Shown piece by piece: positions 15,723 through 26,598 of a DNA stretch of 64,000 nucleotides. The translations under genes were made by a program, and so were the position numbers. The number at the start of each line of letters is the position of its first letter. Position 1 is the stretch's first letter. Below the pieces are notes generated by a model that was not told where the DNA came from, did no database searches, and saw only the letters and a list, made by a program, of their open reading frames with translations. Source of the DNA: Dietzia sp032248695 (GTDB taxonomy: Bacteria; Actinomycetota; Actinomycetes; Mycobacteriales; Mycobacteriaceae); assembly GCF_032248695.1 (NCBI RefSeq), contig NZ_JAVHXC010000003.1, positions 1 to 64,000 on the forward strand, read 5' to 3'.

Positions 15723-17096
15723 ATGGGTGGCTTGATCTTCCTTGCCGTCATCGTCGTCCTGATCGTCTCGGTGGTGGTGAGCTCGGTCAAGCTCATCCCC
15801 CAGGCCGAAGCGGCGGTCATCGAGCGGCTCGGCCGCTACCAGCGGACGGTGAGCGGGCAGCTCACGCTCATCATCCCGTTCATCGACCGCGTCCGCGCGA
15901 AGGTCGACCTCCGCGAGCGCGTCGTGACGTTCCCGCCGCAGTCGATGATCACGGAGGACAACCTCACGCTGAGCATCGACACGGTCGTCTACTTCCAGGT
16001 CACCGACCCCAAGTCTGCGGTGTACGAGATCAACAACTACATCGTCGCCGTCGAGCAGCTGGCCACCACGACCCTGCGCAACGTGGTCGGTGGTCTCACC
16101 CTCGAGCAGACGCTCACCAGCCGCGACATGATCAACAAGCAGCTCCGCGGCGTGCTGGACTCCGAGACCGGCCGCTGGGGTCTGCGCGTCGCCCGCGTCG
16201 AGCTGCGGTCGATCGACCCGCCGCCCTCCATCCAGGAGTCGATGGAGAAGCAGATGAAGGCGGACCGCGAGAAGCGCGCCACCATCCTCACGGCGGAGGG
16301 CCAGCGCGAGGCCGCGATCACAACGGCGCAGGGCGCCAAGCAGGCCGCCATCCTCGACGCCGAGGGCAACAAGCAGGCGTCGATCCTCAACGCCGAGGCC
16401 GACCGCCAGTCGCGGATGCTGCGCGCGCAGGGTGAGCGGGCGGCCCGCTACCTCGTGGCCGAGGGCCAGGCGGCGGCGATCGCCCGCGTCAACGCCGCGA
16501 TCAAGGCGTCCAGGCCGACGCCGGAGATGCTGGCGTACCAGTACGTGCAGAACCTGCCGGAGATGGCCAAGGGCGACGCCGCGACGATGTGGATGATCCC
16601 GTCGCAGTTCGGCGACTCCTTGGAGACCTTCGCCAAGGCCGTCGCCAAGAAGGACGAGGACGGGGTGTTCCGCTACGAGCCCTCGGACATCGACGCCGAT
16701 GCGGACCTGCCCTCGGCGCCCGACGAGTGGTTCGACACCTCGACCGATCCGGAGATCGCCCGCTCCGTCGCCGCGGCCGAGGCCGCCGCCAAGAGCACGA
16801 CGTCCGTGATGGACGAGGAGCCCCGCAGGGCCAAGCCCAAGCCCGGCGTCTTCGACATGGTCCCGGAGTCCGAGGGCGGCGCCGCCCCCGACAGCGCCCC
16901 CGGATCCGACGGCGGGACCCCCGCGATCGGTGGCCCCCAGGGCACCGCACCCGGCCAGCCCGCCTTCGGGCACGAGGCCGGGCAGCACCACCGGCAGCCC
17001 GCCGACCAGGGATATCAGCAGGCCCCCGAGCAGCGGTGGGGCCAGGACGAGCAGGGCGGCTACCCGGTCGAGGGCGGCGACCAGCCCTCGCGCTGA
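15723..17096 (+). CDS. SPFH/band 7 (stomatin/QmcA-like) membrane protein
   Basis: A 457-aa protein: one N-terminal membrane segment (2-22), a band-7 domain (about 22-180, with ERLGRYQRTVSG and DNLTLSIDTVVYFQVTDP), an Ala/Glu/Gln-rich coiled coil (about 180-265, QREAAITTAQGAKQAAILDAEG), then an acidic and a Pro/Gly/Gln-rich tail of about 130 residues. The tail is longer than in typical QmcA homologues. CGGAGG lies 7 nt before the ATG. Together with NfeD it probably scaffolds a membrane microdomain. Confidence 0.9.
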   Translation: MGGLIFLAVIVVLIVSVVVSSVKLIPQAEAAVIERLGRYQRTVSGQLTLIIPFIDRVRAKVDLRERVVTFPPQSMITEDNLTLSIDTVVYFQVTDPKSAVYEINNYIVAVEQLATTTLRNVVGGLTLEQTLTSRDMINKQLRGVLDSETGRWGLRVARVELRSIDPPPSIQESMEKQMKADREKRATILTAEGQREAAITTAQGAKQAAILDAEGNKQASILNAEADRQSRMLRAQGERAARYLVAEGQAAAIARVNAAIKASRPTPEMLAYQYVQNLPEMAKGDAATMWMIPSQFGDSLETFAKAVAKKDEDGVFRYEPSDIDADADLPSAPDEWFDTSTDPEIARSVAAAEAAAKSTTSVMDEEPRRAKPKPGVFDMVPESEGGAAPDSAPGSDGGTPAIGGPQGTAPGQPAFGHEAGQHHRQPADQGYQQAPEQRWGQDEQGGYPVEGGDQPSR

Positions 17097-17166
17097 GCCG
17101 GCCGGACGTCCCCCCGACCGTCCCGTTCCGGCCAGCCACCGCGGCCTCTCGCCTTAACATGAGGGC

Positions 17167-17823
17167 GTGACTCGTAACAGTGGCCGCGGTGGCGCCCGGG
17201 CGCCGGAGGCCCACCCGGATGCGGAGGACATCCGTCTGATCGAGACGGCGTCCGCCGTGTTCGCCGAGCGCGGGATCAAGGGCACCAGCACGGACGACAT
17301 CGCCCGGGCCGCCGGCGTCACACGGGTGACGCTCTACCGCCGCCTCGGCCCCCGTGACGACATCCTCCGGGCCATCTACGCCCACGAGGCCCAGCGGCTC
17401 ATGATGACCGTCAACGCCCGGTACACCCCGTTCGAGTCCCTGGAGTGGGACCCGGTGCGCCACGTCGAGGACCTGCTCGTGGGCACCGTCTTCGACATCC
17501 GCCAGAACGAACTCCTGCGCCGGATGATCGAGAGCGACAAGGTCGAGGCCATGGCGATGCTCGCCGGCCAGTCGGATTCCGTGCTCGAGACGATCATCGA
17601 GATGCTGGCGCAGTTCGTCCGCAGCACGTGGAACGCCGACGTCCACACCCGCCCCATGGAGGCCGGGGAGGCCGAGCAGCTCTCGCTCGAGGTCGCCTCG
17701 GTGGTGGGCCGGTTCCTCCACTCGCTCGTCGTGATGCCGGACGGTCCGCCCGTGGTGGACTCCGAGGAGCAGATCCGGGCGCTCGCCCGCCGCGTGCTCG
17801 TCCCCATGATCCTCCAGCGCTGA
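17167..17823 (+). CDS. TetR family transcriptional regulator
   Basis: A 218-aa repressor. The helix-turn-helix is TSTDDIARAAGVTRVTLYRRLGPRDDILRAIY (about 40-72). The C-terminal half is all-helical and likely binds a ligand that I cannot identify. The GTG at 17167 is preceded by TAACAT at 6 nt. It converges on the epimerase gene and is codirectional with NfeD-SPFH, so its target is not obvious. Confidence 0.88.
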   Translation: MTRNSGRGGARAPEAHPDAEDIRLIETASAVFAERGIKGTSTDDIARAAGVTRVTLYRRLGPRDDILRAIYAHEAQRLMMTVNARYTPFESLEWDPVRHVEDLLVGTVFDIRQNELLRRMIESDKVEAMAMLAGQSDSVLETIIEMLAQFVRSTWNADVHTRPMEAGEAEQLSLEVASVVGRFLHSLVVMPDGPPVVDSEEQIRALARRVLVPMILQR

Positions 17824-17854
17824 GCGCCGGACCGGCCGCGCCGAAGGGGCCGCC

Positions 17855-19231
17855 CTACAGCGCGGTGGGGAGTTCCTCCGCGCCGAGTTCGTGCTCGAGC
17901 GCGGACCGGAGCCCGGGGTGGCGGAAGTGCTGCCCCGCGTCGGAGAGCGCCCGCGGCAGGATCCGCTGATCGGCCAGGGCGAGCTCGTCGGCGCCCTGCG
18001 ATCCGAGCAGCAGCGCGGGCGCGACGCGCGGGACGGGGATCAGGGTGGGGCGCCGCAGGACGGCACCGAGGACCCGAGTGAACTCGGCGTTGGTCACGGG
18101 TTCGGGGGCGGTCGCGTTGACCGGGCCGCTCACCTGCGGGTCGACGATCGCCCGCAGGTAGATGTCGGTGAGGTCATCGAGGGAGATCCAGGACATCCAC
18201 TGCCGGCCCGATCCGATCCGGCCCCCGAGTCCCGCCCGCGTCAGGGCGGCCAGGGGCGGCAGCATCCCGCCGGCCCCGGACAGCGCGATGCCGGTGCGCA
18301 CGGAGACGACCCGGGCGCCGGCCTCCCGAGCGGGATCGCAGTCGCGTTCCCAGTCCACCACGATGTCGGCGACCGGTCCTGTGCCGGGCGCCGAGCCCTC
18401 GGTGAGCGGCTCGTCGCCCCGGTCGGGGCCGTAGTAGCCGATGGCCGAGGCGCACACCATGGCGGTGGCCCCACCGCGGGCGGCGACGAGCTCGGCGAGC
18501 CGCCGCGTGGGCCCGACGCGGCTGTCGCGGACGGCCGCGACGTGCCGGTCGGTGAACCGGCCCGCGATGGGGGCGCCGGCGAGGTGCACGAGCACATCCA
18601 CGCCGTCGAGCAGACCCGGCGCCGGGTCGGCGGGGTCCCACACCCGCTCCCCCGCGCCGCCGGTACCGCGACCTCGGACGAGGCGGACGACCCGGTGTCC
18701 GGCCACCCCGAGCAGCGCGGTCAGCGCGGTACCGACCAGGCCGGAGGCCCCGGTCACGGCGACGGTCAGCGGCGCGCTGCGGTGCCGCTCGAGCGTGGTC
18801 AGATCGGCCGCCATCTGCCGGTACCGGTACGCGAACACCGGGGCCAGCAGCGCGGCGGGCACGCGCGCGTCGACCCGGTCGCCGAGGAGGGCGGCGCCGT
18901 CGGGGGCCGCGGTGACGGTGTGCGTGTGGACCCAGCCGGTCGCGGCGGCGTACGGCTGGGAGACGCAGCGGTCGACGAAGCGCCGACCCTCGACGTAGCC
19001 GGCGGGGTCGTGCCGGGCGTGCCACCGGGGGCCGAGGCGGCGCCCCAGCGGGCCGGGCAGGGCCGTGCGGGGCTCGAGGACCGCGAGCCCGTCCCGCAGC
19101 GAGTCGGCCTCCCGGACCGGCCGGAGCGGCATGAACGGCGGGGACAGCCGGCGGAAGGCCCCCGGCGAGGCGAGGTAGCGCCACGCCTCGTCGGGGGTCG
19201 CCGGGACCGTGCAGGTGAGGTCGATGCTCAT
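17855..19231 (-). CDS. SRPBCC-TIGR01777 fusion, NAD(P)-binding epimerase
   Basis: A 458-aa fusion. Residues 1-150 form a SRPBCC/START-like ligand domain (TCTVPATPDEAWRYLASPGAF). Residues 155-450 form a TIGR01777 extended SDR with the nucleotide loop TGASGLVGTAL, VLVHLAGAPIAGRFT, SAIGYYGPDRGDEPLTE and WMSWISLDDL. This architecture is common in Actinobacteria, and the reaction is not established. It is last in a minus-strand series behind the lipocalin gene. Confidence 0.85.
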   Translation of the reverse strand: MSIDLTCTVPATPDEAWRYLASPGAFRRLSPPFMPLRPVREADSLRDGLAVLEPRTALPGPLGRRLGPRWHARHDPAGYVEGRRFVDRCVSQPYAAATGWVHTHTVTAAPDGAALLGDRVDARVPAALLAPVFAYRYRQMAADLTTLERHRSAPLTVAVTGASGLVGTALTALLGVAGHRVVRLVRGRGTGGAGERVWDPADPAPGLLDGVDVLVHLAGAPIAGRFTDRHVAAVRDSRVGPTRRLAELVAARGGATAMVCASAIGYYGPDRGDEPLTEGSAPGTGPVADIVVDWERDCDPAREAGARVVSVRTGIALSGAGGMLPPLAALTRAGLGGRIGSGRQWMSWISLDDLTDIYLRAIVDPQVSGPVNATAPEPVTNAEFTRVLGAVLRRPTLIPVPRVAPALLLGSQGADELALADQRILPRALSDAGQHFRHPGLRSALEHELGAEELPTAL

Positions 19232-19285
19232 CGGTCACTCATCCGTGTCGGGGTCGGGTGCGGATCGCGGGTCCGGGTGGGCCCG

Positions 19286-20041
19286 TCAGGGCAGCAGGCA
19301 CAGCGGGGTGGCGTCGCCCCGCCCGCCGACCATGGGGACGGTGAGGAAGGCGCACGACCACCAGCCGCGGTCCTCGATCACCGTGCGGACGGTCGACCAC
19401 TGCTCGGCGTCGAGCGCGGGCTCGCGGCTGAGGACGAAGCCCGACGAGCGGGTGGGGTCGCCGACGATCGCCAGCGAGTAGTCGTCGGCGAGGTAGGTGA
19501 TCCGGTAGTTGACCGGCCCGGCCTCGTCCTGGAACGGGACCATCGGGAAGTTCACCCGCAGCGAGGCGTTGGTGTCCGTGTCGCGGACCTTCGCCTCGCC
19601 CTCGATCACGGAGTCCGAGCTGATCGCCGAGCCGCAGCTGTTGCGGACGGAGACGGTGCCGGGCGCGGTGAGCTCGTACTCGGCGCGCGTGTCATTCGTG
19701 CACTGCAGGGTGTACGGCTGCGGGATCGCGGCGACCTGGAACCACTCCCCCTTGTAGCGCTCGAGGTCCACCGACTCGACCTGGGTGAGCTCGGGTCCGC
19801 CGAGCGATCCCAGGGCCACGCCGTCGGGCAGCAGCTGGGAGGAGCCGCCGCCGAGGCGGCCCCCGTCGGTGAGGTCCTGGGCGCCGGCGGCCGGGGCGGC
19901 GCCCAGGCCGGCCGCGAGCAGCGGGGCCACGGCCAGGGCGGTCACGAGTCCGCGCAGGCGGGAGGCGGGCCGGCCGGCGGCGGGCCGTCCGGCGGCGGCG
20001 GGGCGGGCGGACGCGGTGCGGGGGCGTGCGGTGGTGCTCAT
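19286..20041 (-). CDS. Secreted bacterial lipocalin (Blc-like)
   Basis: A 251-aa exported protein with an Arg-rich signal region, a hydrophobic core (about 29-50) and an Ala-x-Ala-like cleavage site near GAQ. The lipocalin signature is YKGEWFQVAAIPQPY, with the second conserved Cys strand in GTVSVRNSCG. The fold binds small hydrophobic ligands such as fatty acids. Its ATG overlaps the MMPL stop (ATGA), so it may bind or hand over the MMPL transporter's lipid cargo. That link is inferred. Confidence 0.8.
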   Translation of the reverse strand: MSTTARPRTASARPAAAGRPAAGRPASRLRGLVTALAVAPLLAAGLGAAPAAGAQDLTDGGRLGGGSSQLLPDGVALGSLGGPELTQVESVDLERYKGEWFQVAAIPQPYTLQCTNDTRAEYELTAPGTVSVRNSCGSAISSDSVIEGEAKVRDTDTNASLRVNFPMVPFQDEAGPVNYRITYLADDYSLAIVGDPTRSSGFVLSREPALDAEQWSTVRTVIEDRGWWSCAFLTVPMVGGRGDATPLCLLP

Positions 20042-22278
20042 GCGCGGATCTCCTCGGTGTGGCGGGGGGTGTCGGAATCGTCGGTCTCGTGGCCGCCGGC
20101 GGCCGCGTGACCGGCGTCGGCGGAGCGGCGGCGGCGCGGGTCGCCCGGCCACCAGACCCTGTCACCGACGAGGGTGAACAGTGCCGGGACGACCAGCGTG
20201 CGCACGATGAAGGTGTCGAGCAGGACGCCGAGCGCGACGATCACGCCGACCTGCGTCAGGACGATGAGCGGCAGCACGCCCAGCACCACGAACACCGAGG
20301 CGAGCACGATGCCGGCCGAGGTGATGACACCGCCGGTGAGGGCGACGGCGCGGACCATCGCCTCCCGGGTCGCGTGCGCGGCCGCCTCCTCGCGGGCCCG
20401 GATGGTCAGGAAGATCGAGTAGTCCACGCCCAGGGCCACCAGGAACAGGAAGCTGTACAGCGGCACCGCCACGTCCAGGCCGGGGAAGCCGAGGATCTGC
20501 GTGGTGACGAAGGTGCCGAGCCCGAGCGCCGCCAGCGAGGACAACACGGTCGCGGTGAGGACCAGCAGCGGCGCGATGAGCGACCGCAGCACCAGGATGA
20601 GGACCAGGAACACCACCAGCAGGATGAGCGGCGCGATGAGGGTGAGGTCGCGGATGTTGCCGTCGGAGGTGTCGACGGCCTCGGCCACGGACCCGCCCAC
20701 GAGCGCCTCGGCGCCCGGGACCGTGTCGACGGCCTCGCGCAGCGCGACCACGCTGTCCTCGGACCGGTCGGTGGCGGGGGCGGCGTCGAGCACCACGGTG
20801 ACGCGACTCCAGCCGGTGCCGGATTCCCCGGCGGGCCGTGCGGAGACGACGCCCTCGACCCCCTGGGCGGCCTCGGCGACCCCGGCCTCGGTGCCGGTCC
20901 GGGTGAGCACGGTGACCGGGTCGGTGACGCCGGCCGGGAAGTGCTCGGCCGCGGTCTCCAGCCCGGCGGCGGACTCGGAGGCGGTGCGGAACTGCTCGGT
21001 CTGGCTCAGGCCGACGCGGGTACCGATCAGGCCCAGCGAGAGCACCGCCAGGAGCAGGACGCAGGACACGAGGACCGTGACCGGGCGCGTGACGACGCGC
21101 GCCGCGATCCTGCCCCAGACGCCCGGCGGCACGTCCTCGTCGAAGCCCTCGGGCGTCGCGGGGCGGGTCCGGCCGGCGGCGTGGGAGGAGGAGGCCCCGG
21201 GGCGCGGGATGAACGGCCAGAACAGGCCGCGACCGCACACCGCGAGGGCGGCGGGCAGCGCGATCAGGGCGTAGACCAGCGCGATGATCAGGCCGACCGC
21301 CGCGGACAGGCCGAGCGACCGGTAGTTGGGCAGGGTCGCCAGCAGCAGGGTGAGCAGCGCCAGGACGACCGTGATGTTGCTCGCGAAGATGGCGGGGACC
21401 GCGCCACGATAGGCGTCGCGGAGCGCGGTGCGGCGGTCCTCGGTCCTGCGCAGTTCCTCCCGGTAGCGGGAGACGAGCAGCAGGGCGTAGTTGGTGCCGG
21501 CGCCGAACACGAGCACGGAGACGATGCCGGAGGTCGAGGCGTCGACGGTGACACCCGCGGCCTCACCGACCAGCGAGACGATCAGCGCCGCGACCCGGTC
21601 GGCGATACCGATGATGAGCAACGGCACCAGCCACAGCACGGGCGAGCGGTAGGTGATGATGAGCAGCACCGCCACGACGAGCGCGGTGGCGGCCAGCAGC
21701 CGGAAGTCGGCGCCCTCGAACGCGGCCGCGGTGTCGGCCGCGAACGCCGGCCCGCCGGTGAGCTGTGCGCTCAGCCCGTCGTCGAGCCCCTCGGCGACGG
21801 CCCCGCGCATCTCCTCGACCAGCTCGCGTCCCTCGCCTCCGGAGATGAGCTCCGCGTCGACGGGCACGAGCACCAGGGCGGCGGCGCCGTCCTCGGACGG
21901 GATCGGCCCCTGGGGCGGGGTCCCCACGACCTCGGACATGCGCTCACCGGCACCGACGGCGGCGGCGATGCCCTCGGGGCCGAGCTCGCCACCGTCGGAG
22001 CGCGTCACCACGAGCACCGCGGGGACGGAGCCCGAGTCGGGGAACTCCGCCTGTATCTGCGAGACGAGCGCCGCCTCGGAGTCGTCTGGCAGCGTCTGCG
22101 GCGCCTCGGACGAGCCCTCCGACGAGGCGAACGCGAACACCGCGCCGCTCACGATGAGCATGGCCACCAACATGACCCAGGCGGACAGCCTGCCGGTGAC
22201 GACACCGACCCACCCTCCGGCCGACCCCGGGTCGCCCGTCGGTCCTGACTTCTCCACGGCAGAGCGCTCGGCTCTCAT
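20038..22278 (-). CDS. MMPL/RND-family transporter
   Basis: A 746-aa RND permease with two halves, each with one leading helix, a periplasmic loop and a five-helix bundle. The proton-relay regions are GAGTNYALLLVSRYREEL in the first half and ALGVDYSIFLTIRAREE in the second, the classical MMPL G-x-D/N-Y motifs. Note Asn where the first half usually has Asp. I chose the ATG at 22278 (GGGGAG 4 nt upstream). A GTG at 22296 would overlap the hydrolase stop. The lipid substrate is unknown. Confidence 0.88.
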   Translation of the reverse strand: MRAERSAVEKSGPTGDPGSAGGWVGVVTGRLSAWVMLVAMLIVSGAVFAFASSEGSSEAPQTLPDDSEAALVSQIQAEFPDSGSVPAVLVVTRSDGGELGPEGIAAAVGAGERMSEVVGTPPQGPIPSEDGAAALVLVPVDAELISGGEGRELVEEMRGAVAEGLDDGLSAQLTGGPAFAADTAAAFEGADFRLLAATALVVAVLLIITYRSPVLWLVPLLIIGIADRVAALIVSLVGEAAGVTVDASTSGIVSVLVFGAGTNYALLLVSRYREELRRTEDRRTALRDAYRGAVPAIFASNITVVLALLTLLLATLPNYRSLGLSAAVGLIIALVYALIALPAALAVCGRGLFWPFIPRPGASSSHAAGRTRPATPEGFDEDVPPGVWGRIAARVVTRPVTVLVSCVLLLAVLSLGLIGTRVGLSQTEQFRTASESAAGLETAAEHFPAGVTDPVTVLTRTGTEAGVAEAAQGVEGVVSARPAGESGTGWSRVTVVLDAAPATDRSEDSVVALREAVDTVPGAEALVGGSVAEAVDTSDGNIRDLTLIAPLILLVVFLVLILVLRSLIAPLLVLTATVLSSLAALGLGTFVTTQILGFPGLDVAVPLYSFLFLVALGVDYSIFLTIRAREEAAAHATREAMVRAVALTGGVITSAGIVLASVFVVLGVLPLIVLTQVGVIVALGVLLDTFIVRTLVVPALFTLVGDRVWWPGDPRRRRSADAGHAAAGGHETDDSDTPRHTEEIRA

Positions 22279-22292
22279 CGTCTCCCCTGTCT

Positions 22293-23102
22293 TCACGTGT
22301 CGTATTCGGAGAGGAACGCCTCGAGGATGGCTGTGACCTCATCGGGGCGTTCCAGGGTGGGCGAGTGTCCCGCGCCGGGGATCTCGCGGTAGCGCGAGTC
22401 GGCGATGAGCTCCACCAGTCGGCGGGACTTCTCCGGTGGCGTCGCCCTGTCCTCGGCGCCCACCGCGACCAGCGTGGGGGCGATGATGCGGATCGCCTCG
22501 TCCTCGCACGGGTCGCGGTCGGCGACGGACTCGATGGCCTTGACCAGGCCCGCGCGATCGGTGCGCTCGACCATGGCCAACCACTCGTCCACCCAGGGGG
22601 CGTCGAGGTTGCCGTCGGCGAGCATGATGGGCGCGACCCGGGACCGCACGGGGCCGATGCCGGCGAGGCGGTACACCGCCGACAGCGTCCGGTACTTGCG
22701 ACGGTTGGCCGGCTCCTCCGGGGTGGCGGCGGTGTCCAGGAGGGTGAGCGTGTGGACGACCTCGGGGTTGCGGGCGGCGAGTCTGATGCCGACGAACCCG
22801 CCCATGGACAGCCCCACGAAGTTGACCACCGGGATCCGCAGGTGGCGCAGCAGTTCGGTGACGTCCACGGTGAGGGTGTCCATGTCGTAGCCGCCGAGGG
22901 CGCGCGGCGAGTTGCCCTGGCCCCGGAAGTCGATGGTCACGCAGCGGTAGCGGTCCCGCAGCCGCGCGATCTGGGGGTGGAACATCCACCCGGAGAACAG
23001 CAGTCCGTGGGCGAACAGCACCACGGGGGCGTCCTCACGACCGGCGGGGGCGCCGGTGTCGGTGTAGGCGATCGTGGTGTGACCGCGGCGGAACGTGGGC
23101 AT
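22293..23102 (-). CDS. Alpha/beta hydrolase
   Basis: A 269-aa hydrolase with a complete triad: oxyanion HGLLFSG, nucleophile Ser in GLSMGGFVG, Asp in VGAEDRATP and His in GAGHSPTLERP. The DFRGQGNSP strand is typical of 3-oxoadipate-enol-lactonase/haloperoxidase-like members. AGGAGG lies 8 nt before the ATG. The stop is 14 bp from the MMPL ATG, so the two are probably cotranscribed. Substrate unknown. Confidence 0.87.
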   Translation of the reverse strand: MPTFRRGHTTIAYTDTGAPAGREDAPVVLFAHGLLFSGWMFHPQIARLRDRYRCVTIDFRGQGNSPRALGGYDMDTLTVDVTELLRHLRIPVVNFVGLSMGGFVGIRLAARNPEVVHTLTLLDTAATPEEPANRRKYRTLSAVYRLAGIGPVRSRVAPIMLADGNLDAPWVDEWLAMVERTDRAGLVKAIESVADRDPCEDEAIRIIAPTLVAVGAEDRATPPEKSRRLVELIADSRYREIPGAGHSPTLERPDEVTAILEAFLSEYDT

Positions 23103-23138
23103 CGGGGCAACCTCCTGGCGTCGTGTCCCGTCGCGGTC

Positions 23139-23848
23139 TCACCGGAGGGTGATGAGGCGACGCGGGTCGTCCGGTCCGGCCGCCCGCTCGAGGTGTTGGT
23201 GCTCGTTGACCGCGATGCAGGTCATCCCGCCCCGGCCCACCACGACACGGGCCGTACCGGTGTTCACCGTCACACGCTGCAGGCGGGTCCACAACCCGAC
23301 GACGCCCTCCGGGTCGGCCAGCAGGGTCGCCACGGCCAGCGAGATGGTTCCGGCCGAGGACACGACGAGGGTCGTCCGGCCGGTGCCGGACCGGGCGGCG
23401 GCGTCGGCGAGGGCGGCCTCGGCGTCGGCGCGGTAGCGGGCGAACGCCTCGAGCCCCGACCAGTGGCCCAGTGCCGCGTCGAGCTCGCGTTGGAAGGCCT
23501 GCTTGGCCTCGTCGGAGGAGCCGGCGGAGTCGAGGGTCCCGCTCTCGGCGGACAACCCGGCGACGCGGGCGGCCTCGAGGACGGAGTCGGCGTCGTACTC
23601 GGCCCACCGCTCGTCGACCTCGACCGGGCAGTCCACGTCGCCGTGCGCGCGCAGGCCGGCGAGCAGTCCCTCGGCGGTCTCGCGTTGGCGGCGCATGCCG
23701 CCGTGGACGACGAGGTCGGGCCGCAGGCCTCGGGTGGCCATGTCCTCGCCGGCCAGGCGCGCCTGCAGGTGCCCGGTCTCGGACAGCCGGTCGTAGTCGC
23801 CGCTGCCGAAGGAGGCCTGACCGTGGCGGACGAGATGGATGGCGCCCA

Positions 23849-23849
<1 letters not shown>
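23139..23849 (-). CDS. Histidine phosphatase (PGAM) superfamily protein lacking the second catalytic His
   Basis: A 236-aa protein. RHGQASFG at 8-15 carries the phospho-accepting His, and GMRRQRETAEGL supplies the following Arg cluster. Where the second catalytic His would be (normally SHGG or similar) the sequence reads VVSSAGTISLAV. That substitution recurs in a related bacterial subgroup (TSGG-type), so it may define a variant chemistry. The ATG shares one base with the kinase stop (TGATG), indicating tight coupling to the kinase and dehydrogenase genes. Confidence 0.8.
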
Positions 23850-25197
<1,348 letters not shown>

Positions 25198-25201
<4 letters not shown>

Positions 25202-26517
25202 CGGTCGGTCCCCGCGCTCGGCGCGTCGGTGGCGGGCGCCCCGGCGTCGGCGGTGGTGCGGGCCGCGGCGGCGTCGCGGTAGGGGGCGAGCATGGCCCGG
25301 GCGACGACGGCGAGGTGGACCTCGTCGGGGCCGTCGGCCAGCCGCAGGGAGCGCGCGGTGGCGTACGCCCCGGCCAGCGGGAGGTCGTCGCTCATCCCCC
25401 CGCCGCCGTGCAGCTGGAGCGACATGTCGATGACCTGCTGGGCCATCCTGGGCACCGCGGCCTTGATGGCGCTGACCTCGACGGCCGCCGCGCCGTGGGT
25501 GTCGAGCTTCCACGCGGCGTGTTGCACCAGTAGGCGGGCCTGGTCGATCGCGATGCGGGCCTCGGCCAGGCGTTCGCGGTTGCCGCCGAGGTTGACGATC
25601 GGCTTGCCGAACGCCACCCGGCCCGAGGCGCGGCGGCAGGCCAGGTCCAGCGCCATCTCCGCCAGCCCGATGAGCCGCATGCAGTGGTGGATGCGGCCCG
25701 GGCCCAGGCGGCCCTGCGCGATCTCCGCCGCCCGGCCGGGACCGGCGATGATGTTGCCCACCGGCAGCCGGACGCCGCTGAGTGTCACCTCGCCGTGGCC
25801 GAGGGGTTCGTCGAACACGCCCTGCGCGGTGAGCATCCGCTCCACCGTCACGCCGGGGGCGTCCATCGGCACGAGCACCATCGAGTGCCGCAGGTAGCGG
25901 TGGGCGTCCGGATCGGACACCCCCATGAAGATGCCGACCCGGCAGTCGGGGTGGCCGACGCCTGTGGACCACCACTTGCGGCCGTCCAGCACCACCTCGT
26001 CGCCCTCGATCCGCGCGGTGGCGGCCATGTTCGACGCGTCCGAGGAGGCCACCGCCGGCTCGGTCATGAGGAACGCGCTGCGGATCCGCCCGTCCAGCAG
26101 CGGGTCCAGCCAGCGGTCCTTCTGCTCCTGCGAGCCGTACTTGAGCAGGACCTCCATGTTCCCGGTGTCCGGGGCGTTGCAGTTGAACACCAGCGGCGCC
26201 AGGAACGACCGGCCCATCTCCTCGGCGACCGGCGCGTAGTCCGTGTTGCTCAAGCCCGTGCCGCCGCGGGTGCCGTAGCGCTCCGCGTAGGGGCCCTCGT
26301 GACCGGCGGGCAGGAAGAGGTTCCACAGCCCCTGCTCCCGCGCGAGCGCCTGCAGCTCCGTCACCCGCGGGTCCACCGCCCAGGGGTCCCGCCCCTCCCG
26401 CCGCCGCCGCGCGATGTCGGCGTGGATCTCCGGCTCGACGGGGGCGATGCGGGCGTCGATGAACTCGCGGACCGCGGCGGTGAGCTCGGCGGCACGCGGC
26501 GACGGGGAGAAGTCCAT
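25198..26517 (-). CDS. Acyl-CoA dehydrogenase, ACAD11-like
   Basis: A 439-aa flavoprotein. AFLMTEPAVASSDASN replaces the usual TEPGAGSD signature, and the C-terminal LQLHGGGGMSDDLPL and RLADGPDEVHLAVVA closely match the ACAD10/11 subgroup. Standard fatty acyl-CoA dehydrogenases end in YEGT or YGGT instead. The start is ATG 26517, divergent from gpgS. Its stop overlaps the kinase start, making dehydrogenase, kinase and phosphatase one coupled unit. A tail of about 25 Ala/Asp/Thr residues is extra. Confidence 0.87.
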
Positions 26518-26598
26518 ATGTGCATCGTGGCACACCCGACCCACCCGGGCCCGGGCACGCGAGACCCCCGGGGCCGCGCCTCTGGCAGGATCGCGGAC

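Noticed and set aside
20026..22248. 740-codon plus-strand open frame antisense to the MMPL gene
   Set aside because: The Arg/Gln/His/Gly-rich composition and absence of motifs mark it as a shadow of the RND transporter.
26545..26580. Terminator in the GC-rich palindromic stretch between the ACAD11-like gene and gpgS
   Set aside because: The two genes diverge, so no transcript is expected to end there.
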